A DNA stretch of 64,000 nt from Owenia fusiformis (Eukaryota > Annelida > Polychaeta > Sabellida > Oweniidae). The stretch is taken from the NCBI GenBank assembly GCA_903813345.2, contig CAIIXF020000008.1, positions 23,856,822-23,920,821 on the forward strand, given 5' to 3'. Below are positions 34,601-45,534 of this stretch, piece after piece. The translations under genes and the position numbers were made by a program. Under the pieces are notes generated by a model, which saw only the letters and a program-made list of their open reading frames with translations, had not been told where the DNA came from and did not search any database. The first letter of the stretch is position 1. Every line of letters starts with the position of its first letter.

Positions 34601-37600
34601 GTGTAGCCAGTGTTGGTAGCGTAGCATACATACCCATAGACACTGCGTAGCTACCGTAGCCAACGCATGCATGGTCCTAGGGGTACCTCAAGAACCTCTG
34701 TAGCTGCGTAGCGAGTGTTGGTAGCGTAGCATACATACCCATTGTACCCGTATAGCTACCTAAGTCAACGCATGCATGCTCCTAGGGGTACTTCAAGAAC
34801 CTCTGTAGCTGCGTAGCGAGTGTTGGTAGCGTAGCATACATACCCATTGTACCCGTATAGCTACCTAAGTCAACGCATGCATGCTCCTAGGGGTACTTCA
34901 AGAACCTCTGTAGCTGCGTAGCGAGTGTTGGTAGCGTAGCATACATACCCATTATACCAGCGTAGCTACCGAAGTCAACGCATGCATGCTCCTAGGGGTA
35001 CTTCAAGAACCTCTGTAGCTGCGTAGCGAGTGTTGGTAGCGTAGCATACATACCCATTATACCAGCGTAGCTACCGAAGTCAACGCATGCATGCTCCTAG
35101 GGGTACTTCAAGAACCTCTGTAGCTGCGTAGCGAGTGTTGGTAGCGTAGCATACATACCCATTATACCAGCGTAGCTACCGAAGTCAACGCATGCATGCT
35201 CCTAGGGTTACTTCAAGAACCTCTTTAGCCGCGTAGCCAGTGTAGCTATCGTGACCACTGCATGTATGCTCCTCGGCTTACCTTCAGACCCTCTCTAGCT
35301 GTGTAGCCAGTGTTGGTAGCGTATCATACATACCCATTGTACCCGCGTAGCTACCGAAGTCAACGCATGCATGCTTCGAATTCTAGAACCTAATGCTCAA
35401 GAACCTCTGTAGTCGTGTATCCAGTGTAGCTATCGGGGCCACATTATGTGCGGTCCTGGGCTTACATCCAGAACCTCGGTAGCCACAAAGCCAGGGTAGC
35501 TAGCGTAGCCAATGCATGCATGCTCCTAGGGGTACCTCAAGAACCTCTGTAGCCTCGTAGCCAGTGCAGCTATCGGGCCCACAGTATGTATGGTCCTGGG
35601 CTTACATCCAGAACCTCTGTAGCCGCAAAGCCAGTGTAGGTAGCGTAGCCACCGCATGCATGGTCCTAGGGGTACCTCAAGAACCTCTGTAGCCGCGTAG
35701 CCAGTGTAGATATCGTGACCATCGCATATATGCTCCTGGGCTTACCTCAAGAACCTCTGTAGCCGCGTAGCCAGTGTTGGTAGCGTAGCATACATACCCA
35801 TTGTACCCGCGTAGGTACCGAAGTCAACGCATGCATGCTTCTAGGGGTACTTCAAGAACCTCTTTAGCCGCGTAGCCAGTGTAGCTATCGTGACCACCGC
35901 ATGTATGCTCCTCGGCTTACCTCAAGAACCTCTCTAGCTGTGTAGCCAGTGTTGGTAGCGTAGCATACATACCCATTGTACCCGTATAGCTACCGAAGCC
36001 AACGCATGCATGCTCCTAGGGTTACCTGAAGAACCTCTGTAGTCGTGTGTCCAGTGCAGCTATCGGGGCAACAGTATGTATGGTCCTGGGCTTACATCCT
36101 GAACCCCTGCAAGTAGGTAGCGTGGCCACCGCATGCATGGTTCTGGGGGTACCACAAAAACCTCTGTAGCCGCGTAGCCAGTGTAGTTATCGTGACCACC
36201 GCATGCATGCTCCTTGGCTTACCTCCAGAACCTCTCTAGCTGTGTAGCCAGTGTTGGTAGCGTAGCATACATACCCATTATACGAGCGTAGCTACCGAAG
36301 TCAACGCATGCATGCTCCTAGGGGTACTTAAAGAACCTCTTTAGCCGCGTAGCCATTGTAGCTATCGTGACCACCGCATGTATGCTCCTTGGCTTACCTT
36401 CAGAACCTCTCTAGCTGTGTAGCCAGTGTTGGTAGCGTAGCATACATACCCATTGTACCCGCGTAGCTACCGAAGTCAACGCATGCATGCTCCTAGAACC
36501 TCATGCTCAAGAACCTCTGTAGTCGTGTATCCAGTGTAGCTATCGGGGCCACAGTATGTACGGTCCTGGGCTTACATCCAGAACCTCGGTAGCCGCAAAG
36601 CCAGGGTAGCTAGCGTAGCCAACGCATGCATGCTCCTAGGGGTACCTCAAGAACCTCTGTAGCCTCGTAGCCAGTGCAGCTATCGGGGCCACAGTATATA
36701 TGGTCCTGGGCTTACATCCAGAACCTCTGCAGCCGCAAAGCCAGGGTAGGTAGCGTAGCCAACGCATGCATGCTCCTAGGGGTACCTCAAGAACCTCTGT
36801 AGCCGCGAAGCCAGTGTAGCTATCGTGACCATCGCATATATGCTCCTGGGCTTACCTCAAGAACCTCTGTAGCCGCGTAGCTAGTGCAGCTATCGGGCCC
36901 ACAGTATGTATGGTCCTGGGCTTACATCCAGAACCTCTGCAAGTAGGTAGCGTAGCCACCGCATGCATGGTCCTGGGGTACCACAAAAACCTCTGTAGCC
37001 GCGTAGCCAGTGTAGCTATCGTGACCACCGCATGTATGCTCCTCGGCTTAACTCCAGAACCTCTCTAGCTGTGTAGCCAGTGTTGGTAGCGTAGCATACA
37101 TACCCATTGTACCCGCGTAGCTACCGAAGTCAACGCATGTAGCTGCAAAGCCAGTGTAGGTAGCGTAGCCACCGCATGCATGGTCCTAGGGGTACCTGAA
37201 GAACCTCTGTAGCCGCGTAGGCAGTGTTGGTAGCGTAGCATACATACCCATTGTACCCGCTTAGTTACCGTAGCCAACACATGCATGCTCCGAGGGTTAC
37301 CCCAAGAACCTCTGTAGTCGTGTATCCAGTGCAGCTATCGGGGCCACAGTATGTATGGTCATAGGCTTACATTTAGAACCTCTGTAGCTGCAAAGCCAGT
37401 GTAGCTACCGTAGCCAACGCATGCATGCTCCTAGGGGTACCATGTATCCAGTGCAGCTATCGGGGCCACAGTATGTCCTGGGCTTACATCCAGAACCTCT
37501 GTAGCTGTGTAGCCAGTGTTGGTACCGCAGCATACATACCCATTGTACCCGCGTAGCTACCGAAGCCAACGCATGCATGCTCCTAGGGTTACCTCAAGAA

Positions 37601-37685
37601 CCTCTGTAGTCGTGTGTCCAGTGCAGCTATCGGGGCCACAGTATGTATGGTCCTTGGCTTACATCCAGAACCTTTGTAACTTCAT
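31684..37685. repeat. 6-kb satellite array, 70-bp monomer, local 105-bp units
   Basis: Monomers carry CAAGAACCTCTGTAGCCGCG, TAGCCAGTGTAGCTATCG and CCACCGCATGCATG with a CTCCTAGGGGTACCT end, about 70 bp. Variant units have GTGTTGGTAGCGTAGCATAC and ACCCATTGTACCCGCGTAGC and are about 105 bp (70 plus a 35-bp half unit). At 34691-35216 five 105-bp units follow at exact spacing (34691, 34796, 34901, 35006, 35111) and are nearly identical. Frames in it (31958-32161, 33157-33486, 37065-37286) are by-products. No centromere role can be inferred from this alone. Confidence 0.93.
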
Positions 37686-37799
37686 GCCTTAATTTTGCTC
37701 TGGTCTTCGTAGCCATGGGGTATCGTTTTCCCATCTAGGAATATATCCACGGACTCTTTGAGCCATGATAACTGCCTGACTGCTAAAAGACTAGTTTTG

Positions 37800-38580
37800 A
37801 AAATTAGCGAAAAATTCACATTTCAAAACAGGCGCGGCCATTACGAGATTTAAGCTTTAAGAAAAACGGCTTCACAGTTGCTTTTAAAACTTTAACATCT
37901 TTTTCACCTCACTTCATTCTAGATCTGCTTAGGTTTTGGACCTGTTAGCTCAGTCATGTCAGCCATTTTGAATGTTTTAAGAAAAGTTAGCGCACGATAA
38001 TACTTTGTATCATATTGAATGGTGTTTTTCAGTTTTCATACTTTTAGTAGCTTTATAAATAATTTCAGGTGTACTTTGTTGTAAAAGCCTATGTTATTGT
38101 TAACAGTAGTTACATGTGATAATTTTGTAAAAAGAAATCAGCAAAAACTCATAATCACTTTTTTATTGTCAGCCATTTTGGATTTTTCCGTCCTAAAATC
38201 TTGTCTGTAAAGTCTTGTCTACGCGTTTTCAGGTGAAATGTTCGGTAGATCAATTTCAAATTTTCAGGGATGATTCTTAGTATGAATATCTAGATCTGAT
38301 TAGTTTTTGGGCATTCTGGGTAAATGTCAAGGCAGCCATTTTGGATTTTCCGTCCTAAAATCTTGTCTGTAAAGTCTTGTCTACGCATTTCTAGGTGAAC
38401 CGTTTGGTAGATCAATTTCAAATTTTCAGAGGTGTTTCTTAGTATGAAAATCTAGAACTGACTAATTTTTTGGCATTCTGGGTAAATTTTAAGGTGGCCA
38501 TTTTGGATTTTCCGTCCTCAAATTGTGTCGGTAAAGTCTTGTCTACTCATTTTTAGGATAACCATTTGACGGGATCACCC
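37800..38580. repeat. 166-bp tandem repeat, about three units
   Basis: CAGCCATTTTGGATTTTCCG, TAAAGTCTTGTCTACGC and GGTAGATCAATTTCAAATTT recur from about 38168, 38334 and 38500. An older, weaker copy starts near 37960. Confidence 0.85.
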
Positions 38581-38699
38581 ATAGGTGGGGACATTTTGTA
38601 CACATTTGTGTTCTTGTATAGTTTTTTTAATTAGTTTTCTGTTGAGTTATTTCAAATATAGTCCATTTGTCACCCCTATACATCCAATAGTGAACCTAG

Positions 38700-39012
38700 A
38701 AATTGTTAAAAGTACGATGTTTTATGGTCGATTTATGATAATAAGGGTTTTCTGAAGTGATTTAACTGGGTTGCCGAAAAAGTTTGCTTGGTGAAAAAAT
38801 TATATAGGCTGATTAGGGAGGGGTGCAATCGCTTAACATGGCGTTAACTATTGACTTAGCGTTGGGATACCACCATATACCTGGTATGTTACGATGGGAA
38901 TAGATACAAAATTTTTCCCCAAAGTTATTTTTTGGCAACCCAGCTAAATCACTCCAATAATCCCTAATGATAGTATTTACACAGAAAAACATCATACTTT
39001 TAAATATTCATA
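38700..39012. mobile_element. palindromic MITE with GGGTTGCC centre arms
   Basis: GTTAAAAGTACGATGTTTT pairs with AAAACATCATACTTTTAA. GATTTAACTGGGTTGCC pairs with GGCAACCCAGCTAAATC. No target duplication is clear. Confidence 0.65.
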
Positions 39013-39032
39013 CGTTCAGAAAATGACAAATG

Positions 39033-40293
39033 GGAGAGGTTAAGCTTTGTATATATAGGGAGTTTAAGATTAACGTAAATAACCCATTTACCTATACCTA
39101 TACGTAGTTTGTTGTTACACTAAGCGGTATTTTACCTAAGTTACAGGGTTTACGATACGTAATTACCTATAAATGGCCGAAGATAGGTAATTCGAAAACG
39201 TATGTTTTTATCCAAAAAGTTATGTCATTTCTAGATCAAATATCATCCATTCAACTTTAAAATAGTAACAACAAACATTTCTCATTCGATCTGCATAGAA
39301 ATTAAGTGGTCGGACACATTCATTGATGCGATAAACGATGCCATGTGATGATGCATGAAATTGTTGAATTTACACATTCTTCATCAGTTTTGCTTATTGT
39401 AAATGTATGAAATCAGCCATTTTCTCGTGGTTTTAATTGTTTAACTCTACTATTTGGTCACTCTCATTGCTGGATCATGCAAGAAATTTAACATTTCGCC
39501 TTAAGTCACTGCCCCATTAGCGGGCCCACAAGCAACACCCCCTCCCAACTACAGTAGCTACAGCACACTCTCTCTGAAGTATATAACAGTTCTTGGAGGT
39601 GACATGTACTGGTATATGCCATATAAGCCATCGCATGGTTTTCATTCTATAATTAGGATGTTAATTTTATGATAAATTGTAACATACGGTTTCGTAGCCT
39701 TTTACGTTATCTTAAACTCATTTTGCAATACGCATTACCTATACGTATCCGTAACAAACATACGGATAGGGATAGGTACACGTTTATTTTTACGCTAATC
39801 TTAACCTCCCTTATAATCGAAACTGAACCTGTACGTATCACTCGACCATATACAAATTCATGTAGCCTTCTCATATAAATAGCCGTTCAAATCCATGTTT
39901 AGACTACACCATAGCGTGTAATGATTCTATAGTATGTCATTGATGCGGTTTTATAGCTGGTTTTCTAATACATATTTTAAACGAGCTCGTTTCGTAAGAT
40001 TTTTGGCGCTAAATCATGCATGACATACATCATCGTGTTCAGCAAGAATTCAACTGTGCATCGAAATAAAATTGACAGCATAGTGTTCAATAGACACGAG
40101 TAAAATGGTTCCCGTTGACCCAACGTCAAATATTCAAATCTCCCGTTCTAAACCCGAAACTCTGAAGCTGAAAGAGTATCTGAAGTAGACTAAGCGCGCA
40201 TAAAACTATGAGCGCTCGATACATTCCTTTGTTAATTTTTGTACTTTGCGTTCACGGTTACGTTGTGAAAAACATCGTTAGCTTAACCTCTCC
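39033..40293. mobile_element. 1.26-kb element, GGAGAGGTTAAGCT ends, with a nested relative
   Basis: The ends are GGAGAGGTTAAGCTTTG and TAGCTTAACCTCTCC. A possible 3-bp duplication ATG is at 39030-39032 and 40294-40296. Its right end (GTTACGTTGTGAAAAAC...GCTTAACC) matches that of 43169-43297. A related element sits just inside the left end (39058-39810). Confidence 0.7.
39058..39810. mobile_element. 753-bp element nested at 39.1 kb, GGGAGTTTAAGATTA ends
   Basis: The ends are GGGAGTTTAAGATTAACG and CTAATCTTAACCTCCC. Sub-terminal CTATACCTATACG pairs with CGGATAGGGATAGG. TATA flanks both sides within a base. Confidence 0.72.
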
Positions 40294-40722
40294 ATGGACT
40301 AATAAGTAACGTATAAAACGAGGTGTAATCGCCACAGTTTATCACAACTCAATCATTCCATTGATTTCAAAACGTAACAAAGTTGTGACGTTCTTGGTTA
40401 AGTGACATACCAGTATAAGGCTACAGCTTACAGTGTATTCAAATGTAATGCTCGTAACTTGATTTGTGTTTTAGTATATTAGTATTTAAAGAGAGAATCA
40501 GAGATAGCGAGCAGGCCAAACAAAAAATTGTTTCAATTTTGGAATATTTCTGGCTCATGTCATTCCTTGTCATGTCTATTTTCTAAAAATCCCCAAAGTG
40601 CACACTTTATTTCAGGAAAACTCAAGATTTGTACAATGATGTATTATTTTTCTATAAGAATGGTAACCATTCTTATTAGATAGTTTTCGCAACTCCCGTA
40701 TCACTGTGGAGGAACTCTTCAA

Positions 40723-41208
40723 ACTAGTTACAGAAACGGATCCGTTTACGTAACAAAATGTCGCAGCTACGAAGGTACGATTTTACTTTTTCCATGATTA
40801 CTCGAGATGTAGGTAGAATGCCCACGATATTTTGGGCATAAATGTGTGGCAGCATCATATATTTCAGAAAATCTAAACGTTTTCGATCAAATATTTCACG
40901 AGACGACATAATCATCAATATACTTCTCCACTTAAGTTACGAAAACGGAACGTTGAAAACGGTTAAACATCTGCACTTTTAACCGTTCCGTTTTCGTAAC
41001 TTAAGTGGAAAAGTATATCGATGATTGTGTCGTCTCGTGAATTCTTCGTTCACAAATTATCCGATTTTCATAAACATATGATGCTGACGCAAGTTTGTAC
41101 CCAAAAGGTCGTGACGAATTTGCCTACAACTCGTGAAATCTTGAAAAAAGTAAAATCGTACCTTCGTAGCTGCGACATTTTGTTACGTAAACGGATCCGT
41201 TTCTGCAT
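40723..41208. mobile_element. 486-bp near-perfect foldback element
   Basis: ACAGAAACGGATCCGTTTACG at the left pairs with CGTAAACGGATCCGTTTCTG at the right. Arms of about 230 bp are nearly complementary throughout, with TTAAGTTACGAAAACGGAAC at the centre. Frames on both strands (40724-40918 minus, 41021-41218 plus) give similar peptides only because the arms mirror each other. Relatives are at 2400-2739 and 24650-24965. Confidence 0.88.
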
Positions 41209-41494
41209 GAAAGTATAGGGCAGTAGCTATACGCATAAACATAAGTTATGCTATAATTGAGTTGCGAAAACTCTATAATATTTGGGAGAATTTAAACATT
41301 TTTCATCCATTTTTGCACTTTTAATCCATGATAACTTCCGCAATTTACAACATATCGTTGAATCTTTTAGGAGATATTGTAATTGAGATTGTAAGGAATA
41401 GATTGGCATGTCAATCGTACATGTTGCTTGTAATTTTGTCATCTCCTATAGATCTGATTCTGCCTTTAAACCATTATTCATAATGATTGTTTAT

Positions 41495-41615
41495 GTTACC
41501 ACCTGGGCAGACATATTGTTATAGCCTCCACCTTTTTTGCACGGTGTGTTCGCCGTCTGGCGTCTGTTATGAATTCTTGCAACTTGCAATAACTTAAACA
41601 AGTTGTATTTACACT
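41495..41615. repeat. fragment related to the left flank of the 13.85-kb element
   Basis: GACATATTGTTATAGCCTCC, GCGTCTGTTATGAATTCTTG and ACTTGCAATAACTTAAACAA align with 13885-13985. Confidence 0.6.
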
Positions 41616-41617
41616 CC

Positions 41618-41720
41618 CCTCCAAAAGTTTGGCAACTGTTGCTCCCCATTGAATACATGTTGAAGCTTCTTTATGTTTGATGTTTTATTTACATAAGCTA
41701 CAGTATACTGAAAAAATTAA
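41618..41720. mobile_element. partial copy of the CACTCCCCTCCA element end
   Basis: CACTCCCCTCCAAAAGTTTGGCAAC is followed by CCCCATTGAATACATGTTGA, as at 16657. Only one end is recognised. Confidence 0.75.
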
Positions 41721-42940
41721 AGGTAAAGAAAATGAAGTCAAGTTTCATCTGCCTCTCTATAATATGTATTATCATTACATACCAAGCAAAATCTTTATAC
41801 ACGTATATGTTTTGGTACTAGGTCTGTAGGTAGCTCTAAGATTAATTATTAATATACTCAAAATAATATCCATCCCAGTATCATCTCTACATGTTATTGT
41901 AAATGCTGTTTGAATAATGCAATGTTTGTTTTGATTCCAGGTACCAGCAGCCTTTACATGGGAAGTGTGACCGGCGACGCGTGACCGATAATCACTTAGG
42001 GCTGTTTCCAGGATCTTGTGGGTCTCTGGTACTCACAGGTCGTCACCTCTTAATTAACTAACGCAGTAGATGTTGTGTTCCTATGACTTTATTGATTTTA
42101 TTTCCCGTTCCTTGCTCCTGATTCCATGTGCCTAAGTCCGAGTGGCAGCCTAATATTTTCTAAGTCCGAATTGTTGTTGAAATTTCCTAAGTCCAAAAGT
42201 AGCGAATATTTTCTAAGTCCATTTTGTTTCTGTTTCCTTTCGTAATTTTGTAAGCTTTTGATTGATTCCAATTTCCGAATGTTTTTACTGCAATTCGGCA
42301 CTTGTTTATACACAGGTAGAGCTACATTGATCATTCTGTCAAAATATGGGTTGTAACAGAAGGCTTCCTGAAGATGCACTGCCTGAAGAGAGTTTTACTA
42401 AGATCTCAATGCTTAGTGAGCTTCAGCTTCACCTGACGCCTGAGATTATTATATTTGTGCCATGCTTATCAAATTTGAAAAGAGTAACCAGATATGACTT
42501 ATTCCATGCAAATTTGAGGAAAGTAGCATGTGTTGGAGATTTTTCGATTTCATTTAATCTGAATTTATAACTAAACAATATGTACTGACGTCTCCAATTC
42601 TTAGATCACCTTGGAAAAATGTTATTTTCTGAATGATACAGTGCTTTGGTGTTACATTTATGATTGAAATGACAATAAATACACCACTAAAAGAAGCCGT
42701 TGAGTAGCTTTCTATTGATATATACATCGGAACATTACGCGATATCTACATCATTATTATATTAACTAGTTTTTGGTGGTTGAACGTCAAATACGCATTT
42801 GTTATAAATCAGAAATATAAATCACGTCTTTTTTATCTAAAATTAACCCACGAAATCCAGTCGACGGCACAAAACCGAGGTACAAATTTGTTTTGGCAGG
42901 TCATTTTTGAAGGAGTATATACCATTTTTAGATCTCGATC
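41721..42940. other. no firm feature; one possible exon near 41942-42050
   Basis: TTTGTTTTGATTCCAG at 41925-41940 is a good acceptor. The next 110 bases are richer in CG than the surroundings and read in one frame YQQPLHGKCDRRRVTDNH, then to TAA at about 42058. I do not recognise the protein. The frame at 42346-42570 is also unrecognised. Confidence 0.25.
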
Positions 42941-42944
42941 CGCT

Positions 42945-43160
42945 TTCTATGAATGTGAAATCAGAAATTGGAAAAATGGTGGCCATTTTGAATTGAGTGG
43001 CCATATTGAAAATCCCTTCTCGAGCAGATGTCCTAACCACATAAGGCAAAGCTTATAAAATTTGAATCAAATCTGTCAACCGGTATTTGAGTTATCGCCC
43101 AGACACACGAACGGACAGACGGACGGGTTCTCTATATTCAGCATTGATTTCGTTCGGTGG
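42945..43160. repeat. single unit of the 12.9-13.6-kb repeat family
   Basis: GGTGGCCATTTTGAATTGAG, AAATCTGTCAACCGGTATTT, GAGTTATCGCCCAGACACAC and a GACGGACGGG stretch match 13425-13600. Confidence 0.75.
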
Positions 43161-43168
43161 AATAATTA

Positions 43169-43297
43169 GGGAGTTTAAGCTTGCATATAAAATCGAAAGG
43201 CCAACCTATACGTATGACCAATCGCCCATACAAATGTATTGCTTAAATAAGTTACGTTCGCGATTAGGTTGTTAAAAACAGTGCAAGCTTAACTCCC
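43169..43297. mobile_element. 129-bp MITE, GGGAGTTTAAGCTTGCA ends
   Basis: GGGAGTTTAAGCTTGCA and TGCAAGCTTAACTCCC. Internal TTACGTTCGCGATTAGGTTG matches the right end of 39033-40293, so it is a deletion derivative of that family. Confidence 0.8.
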
Positions 43298-43775
43298 TAT
43301 TATTAAAACTTAGCTTGTATTCGCGAATACAACTAACGGCTGTCGGCTACAGGATTAACCTTCTATTTTATTGGCAATGGCTACTCTGTTTAGATAGCTT
43401 TATACTTGAAGCCAGGATATACAATTCAAGAGGATGATCAGCTCCCGGGGATCGGCTATATTTCATATTTCAACGTGTGTTAGTTTAAATGGTTAAATTT
43501 AAATGAGCTGGTCAATCTCCAATTTGTGTTTCTTCCTTGTTTTGTATCCGTTATAGTTTATCAATTAATTTTTATAGGTATACGCCGAATAAACATAAAT
43601 ACTGGATGATTAATTCGATGGAAATTAAAATGTCTAAAACAATGTTGGCCTTCTCAAATCTCAATGTGACATGTGCGTAACTGAACCAGTCGTCGAACAA
43701 AAAACTTGAAATTCCATATACGATAATCCGGGCCGATAATCCTCAGGCCTTGAACTTCAAATATCATGGTTTCAA
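43298..43775. other. no feature recognised
   Basis: AT-rich, without a convincing frame or repeat. Confidence 0.4.
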
Positions 43776-43784
43776 TAATGATTT

Positions 43785-43915
43785 TCGGTACTGTGCGTTG
43801 GTGTAATGCTTTTCGGTACAATGCGCGTCGGTACAATGGTTTTCGGTACAATGGTTTTCGGTACAATGCGCGTCGGTGTAATGCTTTTCGGTATAATGGT
43901 TTTCGGTATAATGGG
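43785..43915. repeat. 15-bp minisatellite TTTTCGGTACAATGG
   Basis: About nine units, alternating TTTTCGGTACAATGG and GCGTCGGTACAATGG. Because 15 is a multiple of 3, all frames stay open and yield FRYNG repeats. Just downstream, AAGATGGCGGAGATC at 43946 has a start-codon context, with a 74-codon frame of unknown nature to 44168. Confidence 0.85.
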
Positions 43916-44407
43916 GTTATCCCAAAATTTCATGCGAGATCTCAAGATGGCGGAGATCAATACAATCTCCGAGCCTTTCGTCCAGTGCAATCCGTACCTC
44001 CTGTGCCTTACCTCATGCAGTTCTTTAAATTCCCGCGAAATTTATCCTTCTAAATATTTTGACCTACTTCAAAAAATATATTTCTTTGCGTTTGCTACTG
44101 ATTTTATTATATCTAATAAAATGTTTATTTCTAATGTAGTAAGAATTCATTCATCAGAAAAATATTAAGTAATTCGTAACAAACTGTTAAAAATGACTAA
44201 AGTGGGGGACAAAAATAAATCTCAACCCTCAAAAGTTGTCACAATGAGCTAAATTCTAAGTTTCATGTCTCAAACTCTCCAAAGTGGTAGAAAAATAATT
44301 CCCATCCACTTTAAGTAGCACAATAAATGAATCCAAAGCCTCATACCTGCAAATGATGGATAAATCCCTACCAAATCGGACTAATGTTTTCATGAATCGC
44401 CATGTTT

Positions 44408-44545
44408 GTGATCCAAGGAGGATTGACTCCCAGAATGCAACATCAAGTAACCTTATTTATTCGTGACGTATTTCAAAACGGCGGAATGGCATTTTGAAAG
44501 CTGACACGTGTCATGTTGCATTCTGGGAGCCAACCCACATTGCGG
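44408..44545. mobile_element. 138-bp palindrome with CCCAGAATGCAACAT ends
   Basis: GATTGACTCCCAGAATGCAACAT pairs with ATGTTGCATTCTGGGAGCCAACCC. A fragment lies at 15736-15765. Confidence 0.75.
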
Positions 44546-45529
44546 CGTAATCTGGCTCCAAAATCACCTCAACATTTGAAGAGTCGGCATTAACATGTGA
44601 ATTCCACATCAAATTTTTAAGTTCTTATTTGTCATTATGGACACAAATTCCACTATATCTTGACTTACTATGACGGAGAAAATAGAGCACTGAATACACT
44701 GAGGTAAGAATTTATTACATATGCGACAACATGTAATTTCCATAGGTTTTGTAATTCTTTATGCCCCCCACTGTACTTAGAATTCGCAAGGTCGGTCAGA
44801 AATTGTTTATTAACACCGTTGCTATGCAGTTTGTTTTGAAGTGACGTCATCCCTATATTCGTAATTTTAATCGTCTAATAAACGAATACCACATGTCGAT
44901 GTGATGTTTTGATCGATAAATTGAATTTCTTACATATTTCTCTATCTTGTTACTTGATAACAAGTTATGATATTGGTGAACTCGCCAGAAATTAACTTAA
45001 TATTATTTGAAGCGTTTTCAGAAAATTTTGACACCGCCATCTTGAAAACGTGTAGTAATGTTGATCCCAGTGATTATCGATCTAACATTTTACAATTTGT
45101 TGCTCCGCGGAGATTTTTACCTAAAAACACATCAAATTCAACGTAGATTACCAATTTCGATGGTAAAATCATTTGTAAACGTTATAATTTATGTTGTATC
45201 AAAGTTTCGGCGTTGTTGATAAAGTATTACAGATCGTACTAATATCTGAAGCTGATCGTGCCCCGGGAATTTTAGAACTATTTTAACAACGTCAGAGAGG
45301 TAGTTTGAAACAAATATTTTTAAATTTTGTACAAAACGTCTCATAAAACATACATTCAGAGGATAAGCTGCTCTGGGGTAAAAACGTTTCTACTACTGTT
45401 TGAGTGTTCTAAGAGGTAAGATTTTTGGAAATTGCTGTGGAAATAAAGTTTTTTATTTATTTTTCCGTCCAACATTATTTTTTGGGGTCCATCCACAGAT
45501 ATTGGCCAGATCGTTTTGTAGTAGGATCT
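44546..45529. other. no feature recognised
   Basis: AT-rich intergenic sequence. Only short frames are present. Confidence 0.4.
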
Positions 45530-45534
45530 CATAG

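Noticed and set aside
31958-37286. Minus-strand frames with HWLRxYxxSxxKPRTI-type repeats
   Set aside because: By-products of the 70/105-bp satellite. No start context or conserved domain.
31684-37685. CRISPR-like array
   Set aside because: Eukaryotic context, and units are contiguous variable monomers without unique spacers between constant repeats.
40724-41218. Conserved protein encoded three times (2548, 40918 minus, 41021 plus)
   Set aside because: Similarity follows from the palindromic foldback arms. The copy at 24.7 kb has stops in this frame.
43766-44053. FRYNG-repeat protein
   Set aside because: 15-bp minisatellite keeps every frame open. No other coding sign.
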